Shown here in pieces: positions 26,888-35,698 of a stretch of 46,774 nucleotides of DNA. This DNA comes from Verrucomicrobiota bacterium (GTDB taxonomy: Bacteria; Verrucomicrobiota; Verrucomicrobiia; Chthoniobacterales; SZAS-18): positions 1-46,774 of the forward strand of contig JAFEGM010000025.1 in assembly GCA_018240025.1 (NCBI GenBank). The letters are read 5' to 3'. A program made the translations under genes and the position numbers. The notes below the pieces were generated by a model. It was not told where the DNA came from. It saw only the letters and a program-made list of their open reading frames with translations, and searched no databases. How positions within the stretch are numbered: the first letter of the stretch is position 1; every line of letters begins with the position of its first letter.

Positions 26888-28342
26888 ATGTCGGATTTCC
26901 AGCCCCGCCACGAATGCGGCATTTTCGGTGTCTTCGGCCACCCCAACGCGGCGGCGCTGACCTATTACGGTCTGTTCGCCCTCCAGCACCGCGGGCAGGA
27001 GAGCGCCGGCATTGTCACCGCCGACGGCCCCGGTGCCCGCTTCAAGGCGCACAAGGCCATGGGCCTGGTCGGGCAGGTCTTCCAGCCGGGCGACATCGAG
27101 CGCATCCAGGGCGACCGGGCCATCGGGCACGTGCGCTATTCGACCACCGGCTCGAGCAATCTGGCCAACGCGCAGCCCATCTACGTGGACTGCCAGCGCG
27201 GGCAGATCGCCATCGCCCACAACGGCAATCTCGTGAACGCCTCCGCCCTGCGCGAGGAACTCGAGGCGCGCGGTTCCATTTTCCGCACCACTTCGGACAC
27301 CGAGATCATCCTGCATCTGCTGGCGCAGCCGGGGAATGGCCTCAATCCGGCGCTGCGCCGCATTCAGGGTGCGTTCTCGCTCGTCGTCATGAGCGAGCGC
27401 GAGCTGATTGCGGTGCGCGACCCCTTCGGCTTCCGGCCGCTCTCGCTCGGCAAGCTGGAAGGCGCCTGGGTCGTGGCCAGCGAGACCTGCGCCTTCGACC
27501 TCATCCACGCCGAATTCGTGCGCGAGATCGAGCCCGGCGAAGTCGTCATCATCGACGAGGACGGCCCGCGCTCGGAGTTTCCTTTCCGGCGCGAACGCAA
27601 GGCCTTCTGCGTTTTCGAATACGTGTATTTCGCGCGGCCGGACAGCCGGCTGGACGATGTCAACGTGGCCCACGCCCGCATCGAGATGGGTCGCGAGCTC
27701 GCCCGCCTGCATCCGGTCGAGGCCGATCTCGTCGTGCCCGTGCCGGACAGCGGGAATTACGCCGCCTTCGGTTTTTCCGAGGAGCTGAAGATCCCGATGG
27801 GGCACGCCTTCGTGCGCAATCATTACATCGGCCGCACCTTCCTCCAGCCGACCCAGATGATCCGCGACTTCAACGTGCGGGTGAAGCTGAACCTCATCCC
27901 CGACGTCGTGCGCGGAAAGCGGGTGGTCGTGGTCGATGACAGCATTGTGCGCGGCACCACCGCCCGCGCCCGGGTGGTCAATCTGCGGGAAGCCGGCGCC
28001 AAGGAGGTCCACCTGCGAGTAAGCTGCCCGCCGCATCGGTTCTCCTGCCACTACGGGATCGATTTCCCCGACCCCGAGAAGCTCCTGGCCAATCAGCTGC
28101 CCATGGCGGCCATCGCCGAGCATCTCGGAGCCGACAGCATCGGCTACCTCGATCTCGACGGCATGGTCCGCGCCACCGGCCAGCCCAAGAACTCGTTCTG
28201 CCTGGCCTGCTTCAACGGCGACTACCCCGCGCCCGTCGACCCCGCCGTCGACAAGCACATCATGGAGCGCCGCAACGCCCGCGAGCCCGGCCTGGCCAAG
28301 GCGGCGGAAGATGCGCCGAGCCTGTTTGGGATGCTGGTTTAA
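26888..28342 (+). CDS. purF: Amidophosphoribosyltransferase
   Basis: The 484-aa enzyme makes 5-phosphoribosylamine from PRPP and glutamine, the first committed step of purine synthesis. It has an N-terminal Ntn-hydrolase glutaminase domain and a C-terminal phosphoribosyltransferase domain with the PRPP loop VVVVDDSIVRGTT (Asp350, Asp351). The catalytic residue is Cys10 in HECGIFGVFG, so a nine-residue propeptide (MSDFQPRHE) must be removed, as in the Bacillus subtilis type. Cysteines in the C-terminal half (RVSCPPHRFSCHYGID, FCLACFNGD) fit the iron-sulfur type of PurF. Start at ATG 26888 is fixed by the catalytic Cys context. Confidence 0.96.
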   Translation: MSDFQPRHECGIFGVFGHPNAAALTYYGLFALQHRGQESAGIVTADGPGARFKAHKAMGLVGQVFQPGDIERIQGDRAIGHVRYSTTGSSNLANAQPIYVDCQRGQIAIAHNGNLVNASALREELEARGSIFRTTSDTEIILHLLAQPGNGLNPALRRIQGAFSLVVMSERELIAVRDPFGFRPLSLGKLEGAWVVASETCAFDLIHAEFVREIEPGEVVIIDEDGPRSEFPFRRERKAFCVFEYVYFARPDSRLDDVNVAHARIEMGRELARLHPVEADLVVPVPDSGNYAAFGFSEELKIPMGHAFVRNHYIGRTFLQPTQMIRDFNVRVKLNLIPDVVRGKRVVVVDDSIVRGTTARARVVNLREAGAKEVHLRVSCPPHRFSCHYGIDFPDPEKLLANQLPMAAIAEHLGADSIGYLDLDGMVRATGQPKNSFCLACFNGDYPAPVDPAVDKHIMERRNAREPGLAKAAEDAPSLFGMLV

Positions 28343-28354
28343 GGTTCAAGAGGA

Positions 28355-28500
28355 AAGAGCCAAGTTTCAAACCGTGCCAAGGTTCAGGGGGTAAGAGAAC
28401 TCGTGTTACAGCGGTTCCGCGGTTTCCCGCGTGCAATGCTGGCGTCGCCCAGGGCGGACCTTTTCCCTTCTTCCTTAGGACGGTTTGGTTCTTGGCTCTT
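28355..28500. repeat. Inverted AAGAGCCAAG words between purF and the oxygenase gene
   Basis: AAGAGCCAAG at 28355-28364 is the exact reverse complement of CTTGGCTCTT at 28491-28500. Both sit in purine- or pyrimidine-biased sequence made of similar words (28341-28398 and 28482-28531). A related purine-rich block lies at 40226-40296. No gene is visible in the 215-bp gap 28343-28557. Confidence 0.6.
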
Positions 28501-28557
28501 GTTTCTTGAGTCTTTCTTCCCTGATCCCTTTCCCCCTCGTCCCACGCATCTCCCCGC

Positions 28558-29421
28558 ATGGCCTCCTCCGCCCTCCGGGAGATCGAGACGCTCGATCCCG
28601 TTCGTGACCACCAGCGCATCGTCTTCCTGACCTGCCGGGTCGACTTCCCCTTCGACACCACGCGGGCGCTGGAAATGGCGCTCTTCCGCACGTTCTGCGT
28701 ACCGAGCATCTCGGCCCTGCTCGACGCGACGCGCGAGTTCGCGGAGCGGACGCAGCGGCGCTACGACGATACCGACATCGTCGTCAGCCACATCATGGAG
28801 TGCGGTTACGACAGCGAGCTCGGCCGCGCGGCCCTCAAGCGGATGAACGAGATCCACGGCCGCTTCGAGATCTCCAACGACGACTTCCTCTACGTCCTCT
28901 CGACCTTCGTCTTCGTGCCCATTCGCTGGATCGCGCGCTACGGCTGGCGCGACCTCACGGAGAAGGAGCGGCAGGCGATGTTCCATTTCTGGTTCCAGGT
29001 CGGCCGCCGGATGGGAATGCGGGACATTCCCGAGACGCTGGGGGAATTCGAGCGCTTCAACCTCGACTACGAGCGCACGGAGTTCCGCTACACCCCGCAG
29101 AATGCCGCGGTGGGGCGCGCCACCATGGCCATGTTCGCCAGCTGGATGCCGCAGCCGCTGCGCGCCTTCACGCCGGTCGCCATGCGGGCGCTCCTCGACG
29201 AGCCGCTGCTCGAGTCCATGCGCTTCGAGCCCGCGCCGCGCTGGCTGCAGGCGGTGGTCCATCCCGCCGTCCGCCTGCGCAGCAAGCTGGCCCGCTTCTT
29301 CTACCCGCGCCGCCAGCCTCTCCTGCGCACGCAGATGAAGCCGCGCTCCTATCCGGCCGGGTACGAGGTTGCCAAGATCGGGCCCACGCGGTGTCCGTTC
29401 TCCGGCAAGGTCGGTGTTTAG
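28558..29421 (+). CDS. MpaB/rubber-oxygenase family protein (DUF2236)
   Basis: The protein has 287 residues, nearly all helical, without a signal peptide or clear membrane segment. The family is recognised from LEMALFRTFCVPSISALLD, RRYDDTDIVVSHIMECGYDS and NEIHGRFEISNDDFLYVLST, which match the oxygenase MpaB family (DUF2236), whose members include a fungal oxidative-cleavage enzyme and the latex-clearing protein. Some members bind b-type heme through His; His residues in SHIME and EIHGRF are candidates. The substrate is unknown; an unsaturated lipid or isoprenoid is a guess. ATG 28558 gives the full family N-terminus. Confidence 0.85.
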   Translation: MASSALREIETLDPVRDHQRIVFLTCRVDFPFDTTRALEMALFRTFCVPSISALLDATREFAERTQRRYDDTDIVVSHIMECGYDSELGRAALKRMNEIHGRFEISNDDFLYVLSTFVFVPIRWIARYGWRDLTEKERQAMFHFWFQVGRRMGMRDIPETLGEFERFNLDYERTEFRYTPQNAAVGRATMAMFASWMPQPLRAFTPVAMRALLDEPLLESMRFEPAPRWLQAVVHPAVRLRSKLARFFYPRRQPLLRTQMKPRSYPAGYEVAKIGPTRCPFSGKVGV

Positions 29422-29422
29422 C

Positions 29423-29693
29423 GGGCTTACACGAAAGGTTCACGCGAAGCTGCGAAGTGAGCGAAGGGGCGAAGGGGCAAATGAGCGGGAGCCGTAGTCC
29501 GCACTCTCCGAGTGCGGCGGCGTCGCGGAGCAGAGGAGCAGAGGAGCGGGGAGCCGTAGTCCGCACTCTCCGAGTGCGGCGGCGTCGCGGAGCGGAGGAG
29601 CAGAGGAGCGGCACGACAGACCTCCCGACCTCTGCCCGATCCTTCGCGCCTTCGCCCTCTTCGCAGCTTCGCGTGAACCTTCCGCGCAAGCCC
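29423..29693. repeat. Inverted-repeat element enclosing two 62-bp direct repeats
   Basis: This is the 308-bp gap between the MpaB-family gene and phzF; no gene is present. A perfect 23-bp inverted repeat lies at 29435-29457 and 29659-29681 (key sequence GTTCACGCGAAGCTGCGAAG), and similarity extends outward and inward to arms of about 45-50 bp. Inside are two direct units of 62 bp (about 29487-29548 and 29549-29610). Each contains the palindrome CCGCACTCTCCGAGTGCGG (29499-29517 and 29561-29579) followed by GGCGTCGCGGAGC. The whole could fold into one long hairpin on either strand. It starts 2 bp after the oxygenase stop. Confidence 0.8.
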
Positions 29694-29729
29694 CACCACC
29701 GCGCGACGCTCCGCCGCCGGCGAGTACGC

Positions 29730-30527
29730 TCACACCAACAGCTCCCCGCGCAGGACGGTCACCGCTCCGCCGGCCATGCGGACGCGGTCGGCGGCGACGG
29801 TCAGGTCGAGCACGCCGCCGCGGGCGGAGGCTTGGAAGGCGCGCAGACGGGTCTTGCCCAGCTTCGCGCCCCACCACGGGCCGAGCGCGCTGTGGGCGGA
29901 GCCGGTCACGGGATCTTCGTCGATCCCGGAGCCGGGGGCGAAAAAGCGCGAGACGAAGTCGAATTCGCCGCCCGAGGACCGCGCGGTCACGATGACGCCG
30001 CGGGCCGGCAGCCGGCGCAGGCGCGCATGGTCGGGCTGGCATTGCCGCACCACTTCCTCGCTGGCCACCTCGACCAGCCAATCGAACTGGTTGCGCCCCA
30101 CGGCCACGGCTTGCACGCCGAGCGCGGCCAGCAGGCCTTCGGCGGGCTCGGCCGCCTCCACCTGCTTGGCGGGCAGATTGATTTCGATCAGCCCCTCGAC
30201 CTGCCGCGCCTCCAGCGGACCGCTCAGAGTCAGGAAACGCGCGGTCTCTCCGGCGGCGACCCGACCCGTTTCCCAAAGGATGTGCGCCGAGGCAAGCGTC
30301 GCATGGCCGCAGAGCGCGACCTCGACCGCCGGCGTGAACCAGCGCAGCCGCCAGGCGCCGTCGCCGCCTTCGGGATGGAGGAAGGCGGTCTCGGAGAGGT
30401 TCATCTCCATGGCGACATTTTTCATCCAGGCTTCGTCGGCCGGCTGGGCGAGCAGGCAGACTGCGGCCGGATTGCCGCCGAAGGCGCGCGGGGCGAAGGC
30501 ATCGACTTGATAGAGCGGGAGAGGCAT
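29730..30527 (-). CDS. PhzF-family isomerase/epimerase-fold protein
   Basis: The 265-aa protein has the duplicated PhzF fold of the diaminopimelate-epimerase superfamily. The N-terminal QVDAFAPRAFGGNPAAVC is a family hallmark. The catalytic glutamate corresponds to Glu46 in MNLSETAFL. CGHATLASAH and the later DEDPVTGSAHSALGPWW motif contain the Gly/His substrate-binding residues. The substrate is unknown and PhzF homologues outside phenazine clusters are common. No phenazine genes lie nearby. ATG 30527 is the natural start. It is divergent from the HEAT-repeat gene across 130 bp with no other feature seen. Confidence 0.9.
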   Translation of the reverse strand: MPLPLYQVDAFAPRAFGGNPAAVCLLAQPADEAWMKNVAMEMNLSETAFLHPEGGDGAWRLRWFTPAVEVALCGHATLASAHILWETGRVAAGETARFLTLSGPLEARQVEGLIEINLPAKQVEAAEPAEGLLAALGVQAVAVGRNQFDWLVEVASEEVVRQCQPDHARLRRLPARGVIVTARSSGGEFDFVSRFFAPGSGIDEDPVTGSAHSALGPWWGAKLGKTRLRAFQASARGGVLDLTVAADRVRMAGGAVTVLRGELLV

Positions 30528-30657
30528 GGGCCGGACGATGCGGGCGCCCAGCGCGCCGCCAAGGGCACGGAGGCAGCGAAATCCGAGCGGAACAGTCGGG
30601 TGACCGCCGAGGCAGCATTCCGGTTGCTCTGGCCTGCGCACGCGGGAAATCTCCGCC

Positions 30658-32562
30658 GTGCCTTCGCTTCGCCTGCTGCTTTCCGGATTCTTCTGCGCGA
30701 GCCTTGCGGGCACGTTGGGCGCCCAGTCGTTCGACCAGTGGGCCCCGTTCCGTCTGACGCTCTCCCCGCCGCGCAACAGCGCGGGGGAGTTCGTCGAAAC
30801 GGTGCCGGAAGGCGCGCAGGTTTCCATCCACCTCGTGCGGCCGGAGAACGACGTCGGCGAGGATCTCGAGGTGGAATTTCGACTGACGAACATCGGCTCG
30901 ACGCCCTTCAACTACGAGACCGGCGGCGACACGCGGGGCGGCCTCCCGACGCGCTGCGTGGTCGAGATTCGCGACTCCGGCGGCCTGGCAATGCTGGACC
31001 TGGCGCGCCGTGCGCCCGGGGCCACCGGCGGATTCGTGCGGCTCGGCACGCTCGCGCCCGGAGAGAGCATCGGCCAGCTGCTGCCGCTGGCGCGCTTTGC
31101 GCGGATCGCGGAGCCGGGGCTCTACACGGTCTACATCTACCATGACTTCGGCTGGCTGGTCACCGCCGATCGGCCACTGCCCATCGCCAGCGGAACTTTC
31201 GAACTCGGCCTGCCCACGCCGGCCGAGGCCGCGGCGCGGGTGCGTCAGCTGTGCGCACCGCCCGCCTCCGCCGCGGAGGCGAACCGGCAGCGGGCCGCCC
31301 TGCGGCAGCTGCGCCATCCGGCGTATCTCGAGGCCCTGCGCGAGGAATTGGCCGGCGGCTCGCCGCTCGCGCTGGTCGGGCTCGGCTCGATGGAGACGCG
31401 CGAATCGAGCGCGGCGTTGGTCGAGGCCCTGGCCAGCAAGTCGCCCACCGTGGTGCAGGAGGCGGCCGCTCAGCTGCGCACTCCGCCCGACGGCCTGCGC
31501 GGACGGCCGCGCGTCGGACTCGATGCGGCGCTGGTGGCGCGTGTGCGGGAGGTGGCCGCCGCCATGCTCCTGCAGCCCGAGGCGGAGATCTGCGGAGCCG
31601 GCGCGTCGCTGGCGGGGCAGTTCGGCGATGCCGCCAGCCTGGCTGCGGTGCAGGAGGCGCTCGGCCAGGCGTTGCGTACGCCGCAGCAGTGGCGACCCGC
31701 CGGCCCCGGCGAACTGCCGCGACCATTGCGCGAGCTGTGCGAGGCGGCGGGCACGCTGCTGCAGCGGGACCTGACCACGCCGCCGCCGAAGGACGACGCC
31801 AGACTGGCGCAGGCGATGGAACTGATCCGCCTGGCCGAGGAAGACGAAGACGCGAAGCCCGAGGCCGAGGAATGGCAGCAGCGAGTGGCCGAGGGACTGG
31901 CGGCGGAGCTCGCGCCACTGCGTCGCCTCGCCCTGCGCGCCATGCCGAATCCGCCGGTGGGCGATTTCCTGCCGCTGCTGGAGAAGGCGCTGGCCGATCC
32001 CGACCCAGGCGTGGTGGCGCAGGCGGCCGAGTTGGCCGGCCGCAGCGGCGAGACGCGCTTCGTCGCTCCGCTCCTGCACCTCGTGGCCACGCAGCCCGAT
32101 GCGACCGCCGTGCGGGCCGCCAGCCAGGCCGCCGCGCAGCTGGGCGCAGATCCGCTCGCGCTGAGCGAAGCTTGGGCCGAGCGCGTCGTGGACGAGGAAC
32201 TGGCGCGCGAGGCGATGCAGCAGGCCGCCCGCGTTTTTCCCGAGGTGGTCGAGCGCCGCGCTCAGCTGGAGTTCGTGAGCTTCGAGGGCGTCGAGTCCGC
32301 CGCCCGCGACGCGCTGCGCCAGGCCTGGCGCGATTTCTACCGCACCCAGCGCGCCGCGTTACCGTCAGCCCGCCGCCCCACGCTGGTCGACCCCCGCTGG
32401 CGCAGCCTCTTCGCGCACGAGCAGCGGGTCATCTACGCCTTCCGTCTGGCCAACGGCCTTCGCTGGCCCGCCGCCGAGGAGCCGAAGCCCGCCGCGACGC
32501 CAGCCAGGAAGCCGGGTGCGGCGGCGAAGCCGCGGAAAGGAGGAGCGGGCGGGCAGGAGTGA
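30658..32562 (+). CDS. Exported HEAT-repeat protein, 634 aa
   Basis: A signal peptide (LRLLLSGFFCASLAGTLGAQ) leads into a beta-sandwich-like domain of about 165 residues (VEFRLTNIGSTPFNYETGG, TLAPGESIGQLLPL, GLYTVYIYHDFGW). Alpha-alpha HEAT-like repeats run from about 190 to 530 (ALVGLGSMETRESSAALVEAL and similar). The end is a basic Ala/Pro-rich tail. It is likely periplasmic or surface-exposed and probably acts through protein binding. Start is GTG 30658, directly before the signal peptide. The partner is unknown. Downstream lies a repeat array, then the convergent adhesin-like gene. Confidence 0.75.
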   Translation: MPSLRLLLSGFFCASLAGTLGAQSFDQWAPFRLTLSPPRNSAGEFVETVPEGAQVSIHLVRPENDVGEDLEVEFRLTNIGSTPFNYETGGDTRGGLPTRCVVEIRDSGGLAMLDLARRAPGATGGFVRLGTLAPGESIGQLLPLARFARIAEPGLYTVYIYHDFGWLVTADRPLPIASGTFELGLPTPAEAAARVRQLCAPPASAAEANRQRAALRQLRHPAYLEALREELAGGSPLALVGLGSMETRESSAALVEALASKSPTVVQEAAAQLRTPPDGLRGRPRVGLDAALVARVREVAAAMLLQPEAEICGAGASLAGQFGDAASLAAVQEALGQALRTPQQWRPAGPGELPRPLRELCEAAGTLLQRDLTTPPPKDDARLAQAMELIRLAEEDEDAKPEAEEWQQRVAEGLAAELAPLRRLALRAMPNPPVGDFLPLLEKALADPDPGVVAQAAELAGRSGETRFVAPLLHLVATQPDATAVRAASQAAAQLGADPLALSEAWAERVVDEELAREAMQQAARVFPEVVERRAQLEFVSFEGVESAARDALRQAWRDFYRTQRAALPSARRPTLVDPRWRSLFAHEQRVIYAFRLANGLRWPAAEEPKPAATPARKPGAAAKPRKGGAGGQE

Positions 32563-32628
32563 GGGCGGACGCCGCTGAATTCTGAATCTGACGGTGCGTT
32601 TCCGTCTGCGGTCTCCGGCCTGCAGTCC

Positions 32629-32756
32629 TTGGCAACGCGGCCGCACTCGGAGCGTGCGGACTACGCGTCAGTCTCCAATTCCTGCCTCGGGTCTTCGGCA
32701 ACGCGGCCGCACTCGGAGAGTGCGGACTACGTTCGGTCTCGGAAAGTGCGGACTAC
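32629..32756. repeat. Three-copy array of the palindromic repeat
   Basis: Two copies with their flanks (GGCAACGCGGCCGCACTCGG...) are spaced 66 bp apart, with cores at 32641-32659 (one mismatch) and 32707-32725 (perfect). A third partial copy lies at 32738-32756. The last copy overlaps the stop codon of the minus-strand adhesin gene: its GGACTAC sequence provides TAG on that strand. The array fills the 190-bp gap between two convergent genes. Confidence 0.85.
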
Positions 32757-35632
32757 CGGCCGCCGAGGAAGACGGCGCGGTAGAAGCGCTGGGTCGGCGG
32801 CGGCTGGGTCGTGTCGAGGAACTCGAAGCGGCCGTTGGTGCCGGCGGTCAGCGGGCCGGAGAGGTTCTGCCAGGAGGACTGCAGATCGTCAGACGACTGG
32901 ATGATGTACACGAAGCCAGGCAGGCCCTGGCCGACGACCAGGGTTCCGCTGGGCGAGGTGGTGACCGAGACGATGTTCAGCTTCGGCGCATTGGCCGGCC
33001 GCACCGTCACGCTGACCGTGCCGGTGGCGTTGCCGCCGCGACCGTCGCTGACCGTGTAGGTGAACGAGTCGTTGCCGGAGAAGCCTCCCGGCGGCGTGTA
33101 GGTCACGACGTTCGGCGCCAGGCTGACCGTGCCGCCCTGCGCGCTGGTCGGGCTGACCGCGCTGACGGTGAGCGGGTCGCCGTCCGCATCCGACGCCGTC
33201 AGCAGCAGCTTGCGCTGCGAGATGCTGGCCGCCTGGCCCTGATCGGTGCCGAGGGTGGCGGCACCGGTCGTGGGCGGACGATTGATGACCAGCGTGAAGA
33301 GTTGCGTGGCGTCGGGCGGGACGCCATTGCTGGCTGTAATGGTGAACTGATAGCTCTGGCCGCCTTTGCCGGCGGTCGGCACGCCGCTGAGGAGGCCGGC
33401 GGGCGAGAGCGTAATGCTGGGCGGCGGCGTCGGGCCGCTGATGACGCTGAAGGTCGGCGCCGGCGTGCCGTTGGCCGTGACCTGGAAGCTGCCATTCACC
33501 CCCACGGTGAACGTGGCGGTTGCCGGACTGGTGAAGCTCGGGGCGCCCGTGGGTGTCGGCGTCACCGTCGGAGTGGGCGTAGGCGTCGGCGTCGCGGACG
33601 GCGTCGGGGTGGCCGTCGGCGTGAAGGTCGGGGTCGGCGTGGCCGTGTTGGTCGGCGTCGGCGTCGCGGTCGGAGTGGTGGTCGGCACCGGGGTCCCCGT
33701 GAGGGTCGGCGTCGGCGTCGGGGTGAAGGTCGGCGTCGGCGTCAGCGTGGGCGTATTCGTCGGCGTCGGTGTCAGCGTCGGAGTGTTGGTCGGCGTCGGG
33801 GTGAACGTGGGCGTGTTCGTCGGCGTGGGTGTCTGCGTCGGGGTGTTCGTGGGCGTCGGCGTCAGCGTGGGCGTGTTGGTGGGCGTCGGCGTCGGCGTCG
33901 GAGTAAACGTCGGTGTCGGCGTCGCGGTGCTGGTCGGCGTGGGCGTCGCCGTGGCCACGGGCGTGGGCGTCGGGGTGACGTCCAGATTCGTAATGGTCAG
34001 CGTATTGCTGGCCGTGCCGAGCGTCTGGCCGACGCTGGCCCCGCTCAGGCTCACGCTGGTGACGAGCGTCAGATCGGTCGTCGGGACGAAATCGCGCAGG
34101 ATGGCGACCGTGCGGTTCACGCTGCTGGTGCCGGCCGCGATGTTCACGGTCAGCGGAAAGCCGGGGTCGGTGTAGTTCGTGCCCGCGACGGCGGTTCCAC
34201 CGGTACGATTGAACGTCAGCGTCGTACCGAGATTGGCCAGCGCATAGGCACTGCCGGTGCGGGTGAAGGTGTAGGTTGCGGGGGTGGTGTTTTCCGGAAT
34301 GGAGAAGCTCGCGACCGAGAAGCCGGTCGTCGGCGCTTCGCCCACGCGGCGGAAGACCACGCGAGGAGCGGTGACGGTGTCGCTGTCGTAGGCCACCACG
34401 AAATCTCCGCTGGTGGTCAGGCCGACGGCCGGGTTCGCCTGCGTGAAGTCGTCGTTCGCGGTGGTGGAATTGACCAGAACCTCGCCCGAAAGCGCGGTGC
34501 CGCTGGCATTGTACCGACGGTAGTAGATATCGGTGCCCACGTTGTCGGCTTCCTGGCTCTTCCAAACGACCACGTAGTTGCCGCTGCTGTCGCGGGCCAC
34601 GCGTGCCGTGGTCTGGTTCGAGGCGGTCGTCGTGTTGACGACCGTATTGCCACCCTGCGCGGCGGCCGCGGCGGAGTAGCGCTGCATCATCACGGCTCGC
34701 CCGGAGCCGTCGGTTCCTTCCGATTCCCAGACGATGACGAAGGCGCCCGTGCCGTCCATGGCGACCTGCGGAAACAGCTGCGCGCCGGCGGTGACGGTGT
34801 TGACCAGCACCTCGCCGCCATTGAGCACCCCGGCCGACGTCACGCGGCGGAAATACACGCCAAAGTCGCCAGCGGCGTCCTGACCGAAGCTGTGCCAGGC
34901 CACCACCAGGTTGCCGGCCGAATCGATGCCGACCGAGGGCGACGTCTGGTCATCGGGGGAGGCCGCTATGTTGTTCACGCGCAGCTCGGCGAAGGCGACC
35001 GTGGGGCTGCCGCTCGCGCCGGTCGTGATGCCACTGTAGCTCTTCACGAAGATGTCCTCCGCGAGGAAGGCGCCGCCGGACCAGGCGACGGCGAAACGCC
35101 CGCTCGCGCCGTCCACCGCGATGGCGGCATCGAACTGGCTGGCGGTGGTGGTGGTGGTGTTGACCAGCACGTCGGCCGCATCGATCGCGGTGCCGTTGGC
35201 CTGAAAGCGACGGAGATAGACGTTGGTGTCGCCGCCGGCATCGCCGCTCTGGCCATAGGATTCCCAGGCGATGACGAAGTTGCCCGCGTTGTCGATGCCC
35301 ACGGCAGGCTTCCACTGGCTGCTGGCCGTGGTGACATTCACGCGGAAAGCCGCCGCGGTCGGCTGCCAGTTCGCGTTGTAAAGCCGGGCGAAGACGCCGA
35401 GGTCGCCCGCGGGGCCGGCCGTGCCGCCATCCGGCCCCTGCCAGACGACGACGAAGCCGGTGCCGTCGGGCTTCATGGCGATGCGAGGCGCGGCGGCGCT
35501 GGGCGCGGCCACGACCTCCTCCGCAGTGTCGAGCGGGATGATGGCCCCGGCGGCCGTCGCGGCCCAGACGCCCGCCAGCAGGAGGGGACGGGTAAAAAAG
35601 GAGCGGCCCGGAACGGTCATGGAACGAAGCAT
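32753..35632 (-). CDS. Large secreted adhesin-like protein with Calx-beta-like, Thr-Pro, Ig-like and cadherin-like parts
   Basis: The 959-aa protein has an N-terminal signal peptide. Residues about 45-430 hold several repeats of about 60 residues with the pattern [12 protein letters not shown]...VYLRRF...VLVNT, suggesting a beta-propeller or similar. Residues about 440-545 ([20 protein letters not shown]) look like a Calx-beta-type domain. A Thr-Pro linker of about 145 residues covers 550-697. Next come a putative Ig (He_PIG-like, LLSGVPTAG) domain to about 775 and a cadherin/tandem-95-like domain ([20 protein letters not shown]). The C-terminal domain ends [10 protein letters not shown] and resembles that of the GH57 protein. 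It is probably surface-attached or secreted. It lies 66 bp downstream of the GNAT gene on the same strand. Confidence 0.83.
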   Translation of the reverse strand: MLRSMTVPGRSFFTRPLLLAGVWAATAAGAIIPLDTAEEVVAAPSAAAPRIAMKPDGTGFVVVWQGPDGGTAGPAGDLGVFARLYNANWQPTAAAFRVNVTTASSQWKPAVGIDNAGNFVIAWESYGQSGDAGGDTNVYLRRFQANGTAIDAADVLVNTTTTTASQFDAAIAVDGASGRFAVAWSGGAFLAEDIFVKSYSGITTGASGSPTVAFAELRVNNIAASPDDQTSPSVGIDSAGNLVVAWHSFGQDAAGDFGVYFRRVTSAGVLNGGEVLVNTVTAGAQLFPQVAMDGTGAFVIVWESEGTDGSGRAVMMQRYSAAAAAQGGNTVVNTTTASNQTTARVARDSSGNYVVVWKSQEADNVGTDIYYRRYNASGTALSGEVLVNSTTANDDFTQANPAVGLTTSGDFVVAYDSDTVTAPRVVFRRVGEAPTTGFSVASFSIPENTTPATYTFTRTGSAYALANLGTTLTFNRTGGTAVAGTNYTDPGFPLTVNIAAGTSSVNRTVAILRDFVPTTDLTLVTSVSLSGASVGQTLGTASNTLTITNLDVTPTPTPVATATPTPTSTATPTPTFTPTPTPTPTNTPTLTPTPTNTPTQTPTPTNTPTFTPTPTNTPTLTPTPTNTPTLTPTPTFTPTPTPTLTGTPVPTTTPTATPTPTNTATPTPTFTPTATPTPSATPTPTPTPTVTPTPTGAPSFTSPATATFTVGVNGSFQVTANGTPAPTFSVISGPTPPPSITLSPAGLLSGVPTAGKGGQSYQFTITASNGVPPDATQLFTLVINRPPTTGAATLGTDQGQAASISQRKLLLTASDADGDPLTVSAVSPTSAQGGTVSLAPNVVTYTPPGGFSGNDSFTYTVSDGRGGNATGTVSVTVRPANAPKLNIVSVTTSPSGTLVVGQGLPGFVYIIQSSDDLQSSWQNLSGPLTAGTNGRFEFLDTTQPPPTQRFYRAVFLGGR

Positions 35633-35698
35633 GGCAGGTGGAGCCGCATCGTCTGGAGGGCGGCCATCAGCGGCAAGCGAATTCAGGCAAAATCCCGG

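Noticed and set aside
29730..30527. Phenazine biosynthesis
   Set aside because: The PhzF-type gene stands alone; no other phz genes are present, and PhzF homologues are common outside phenazine clusters.
33541..33981. Short tandem repeats resembling a CRISPR or minisatellite
   Set aside because: They encode the in-frame Thr-Pro linker of the secreted protein; there are no spacers.
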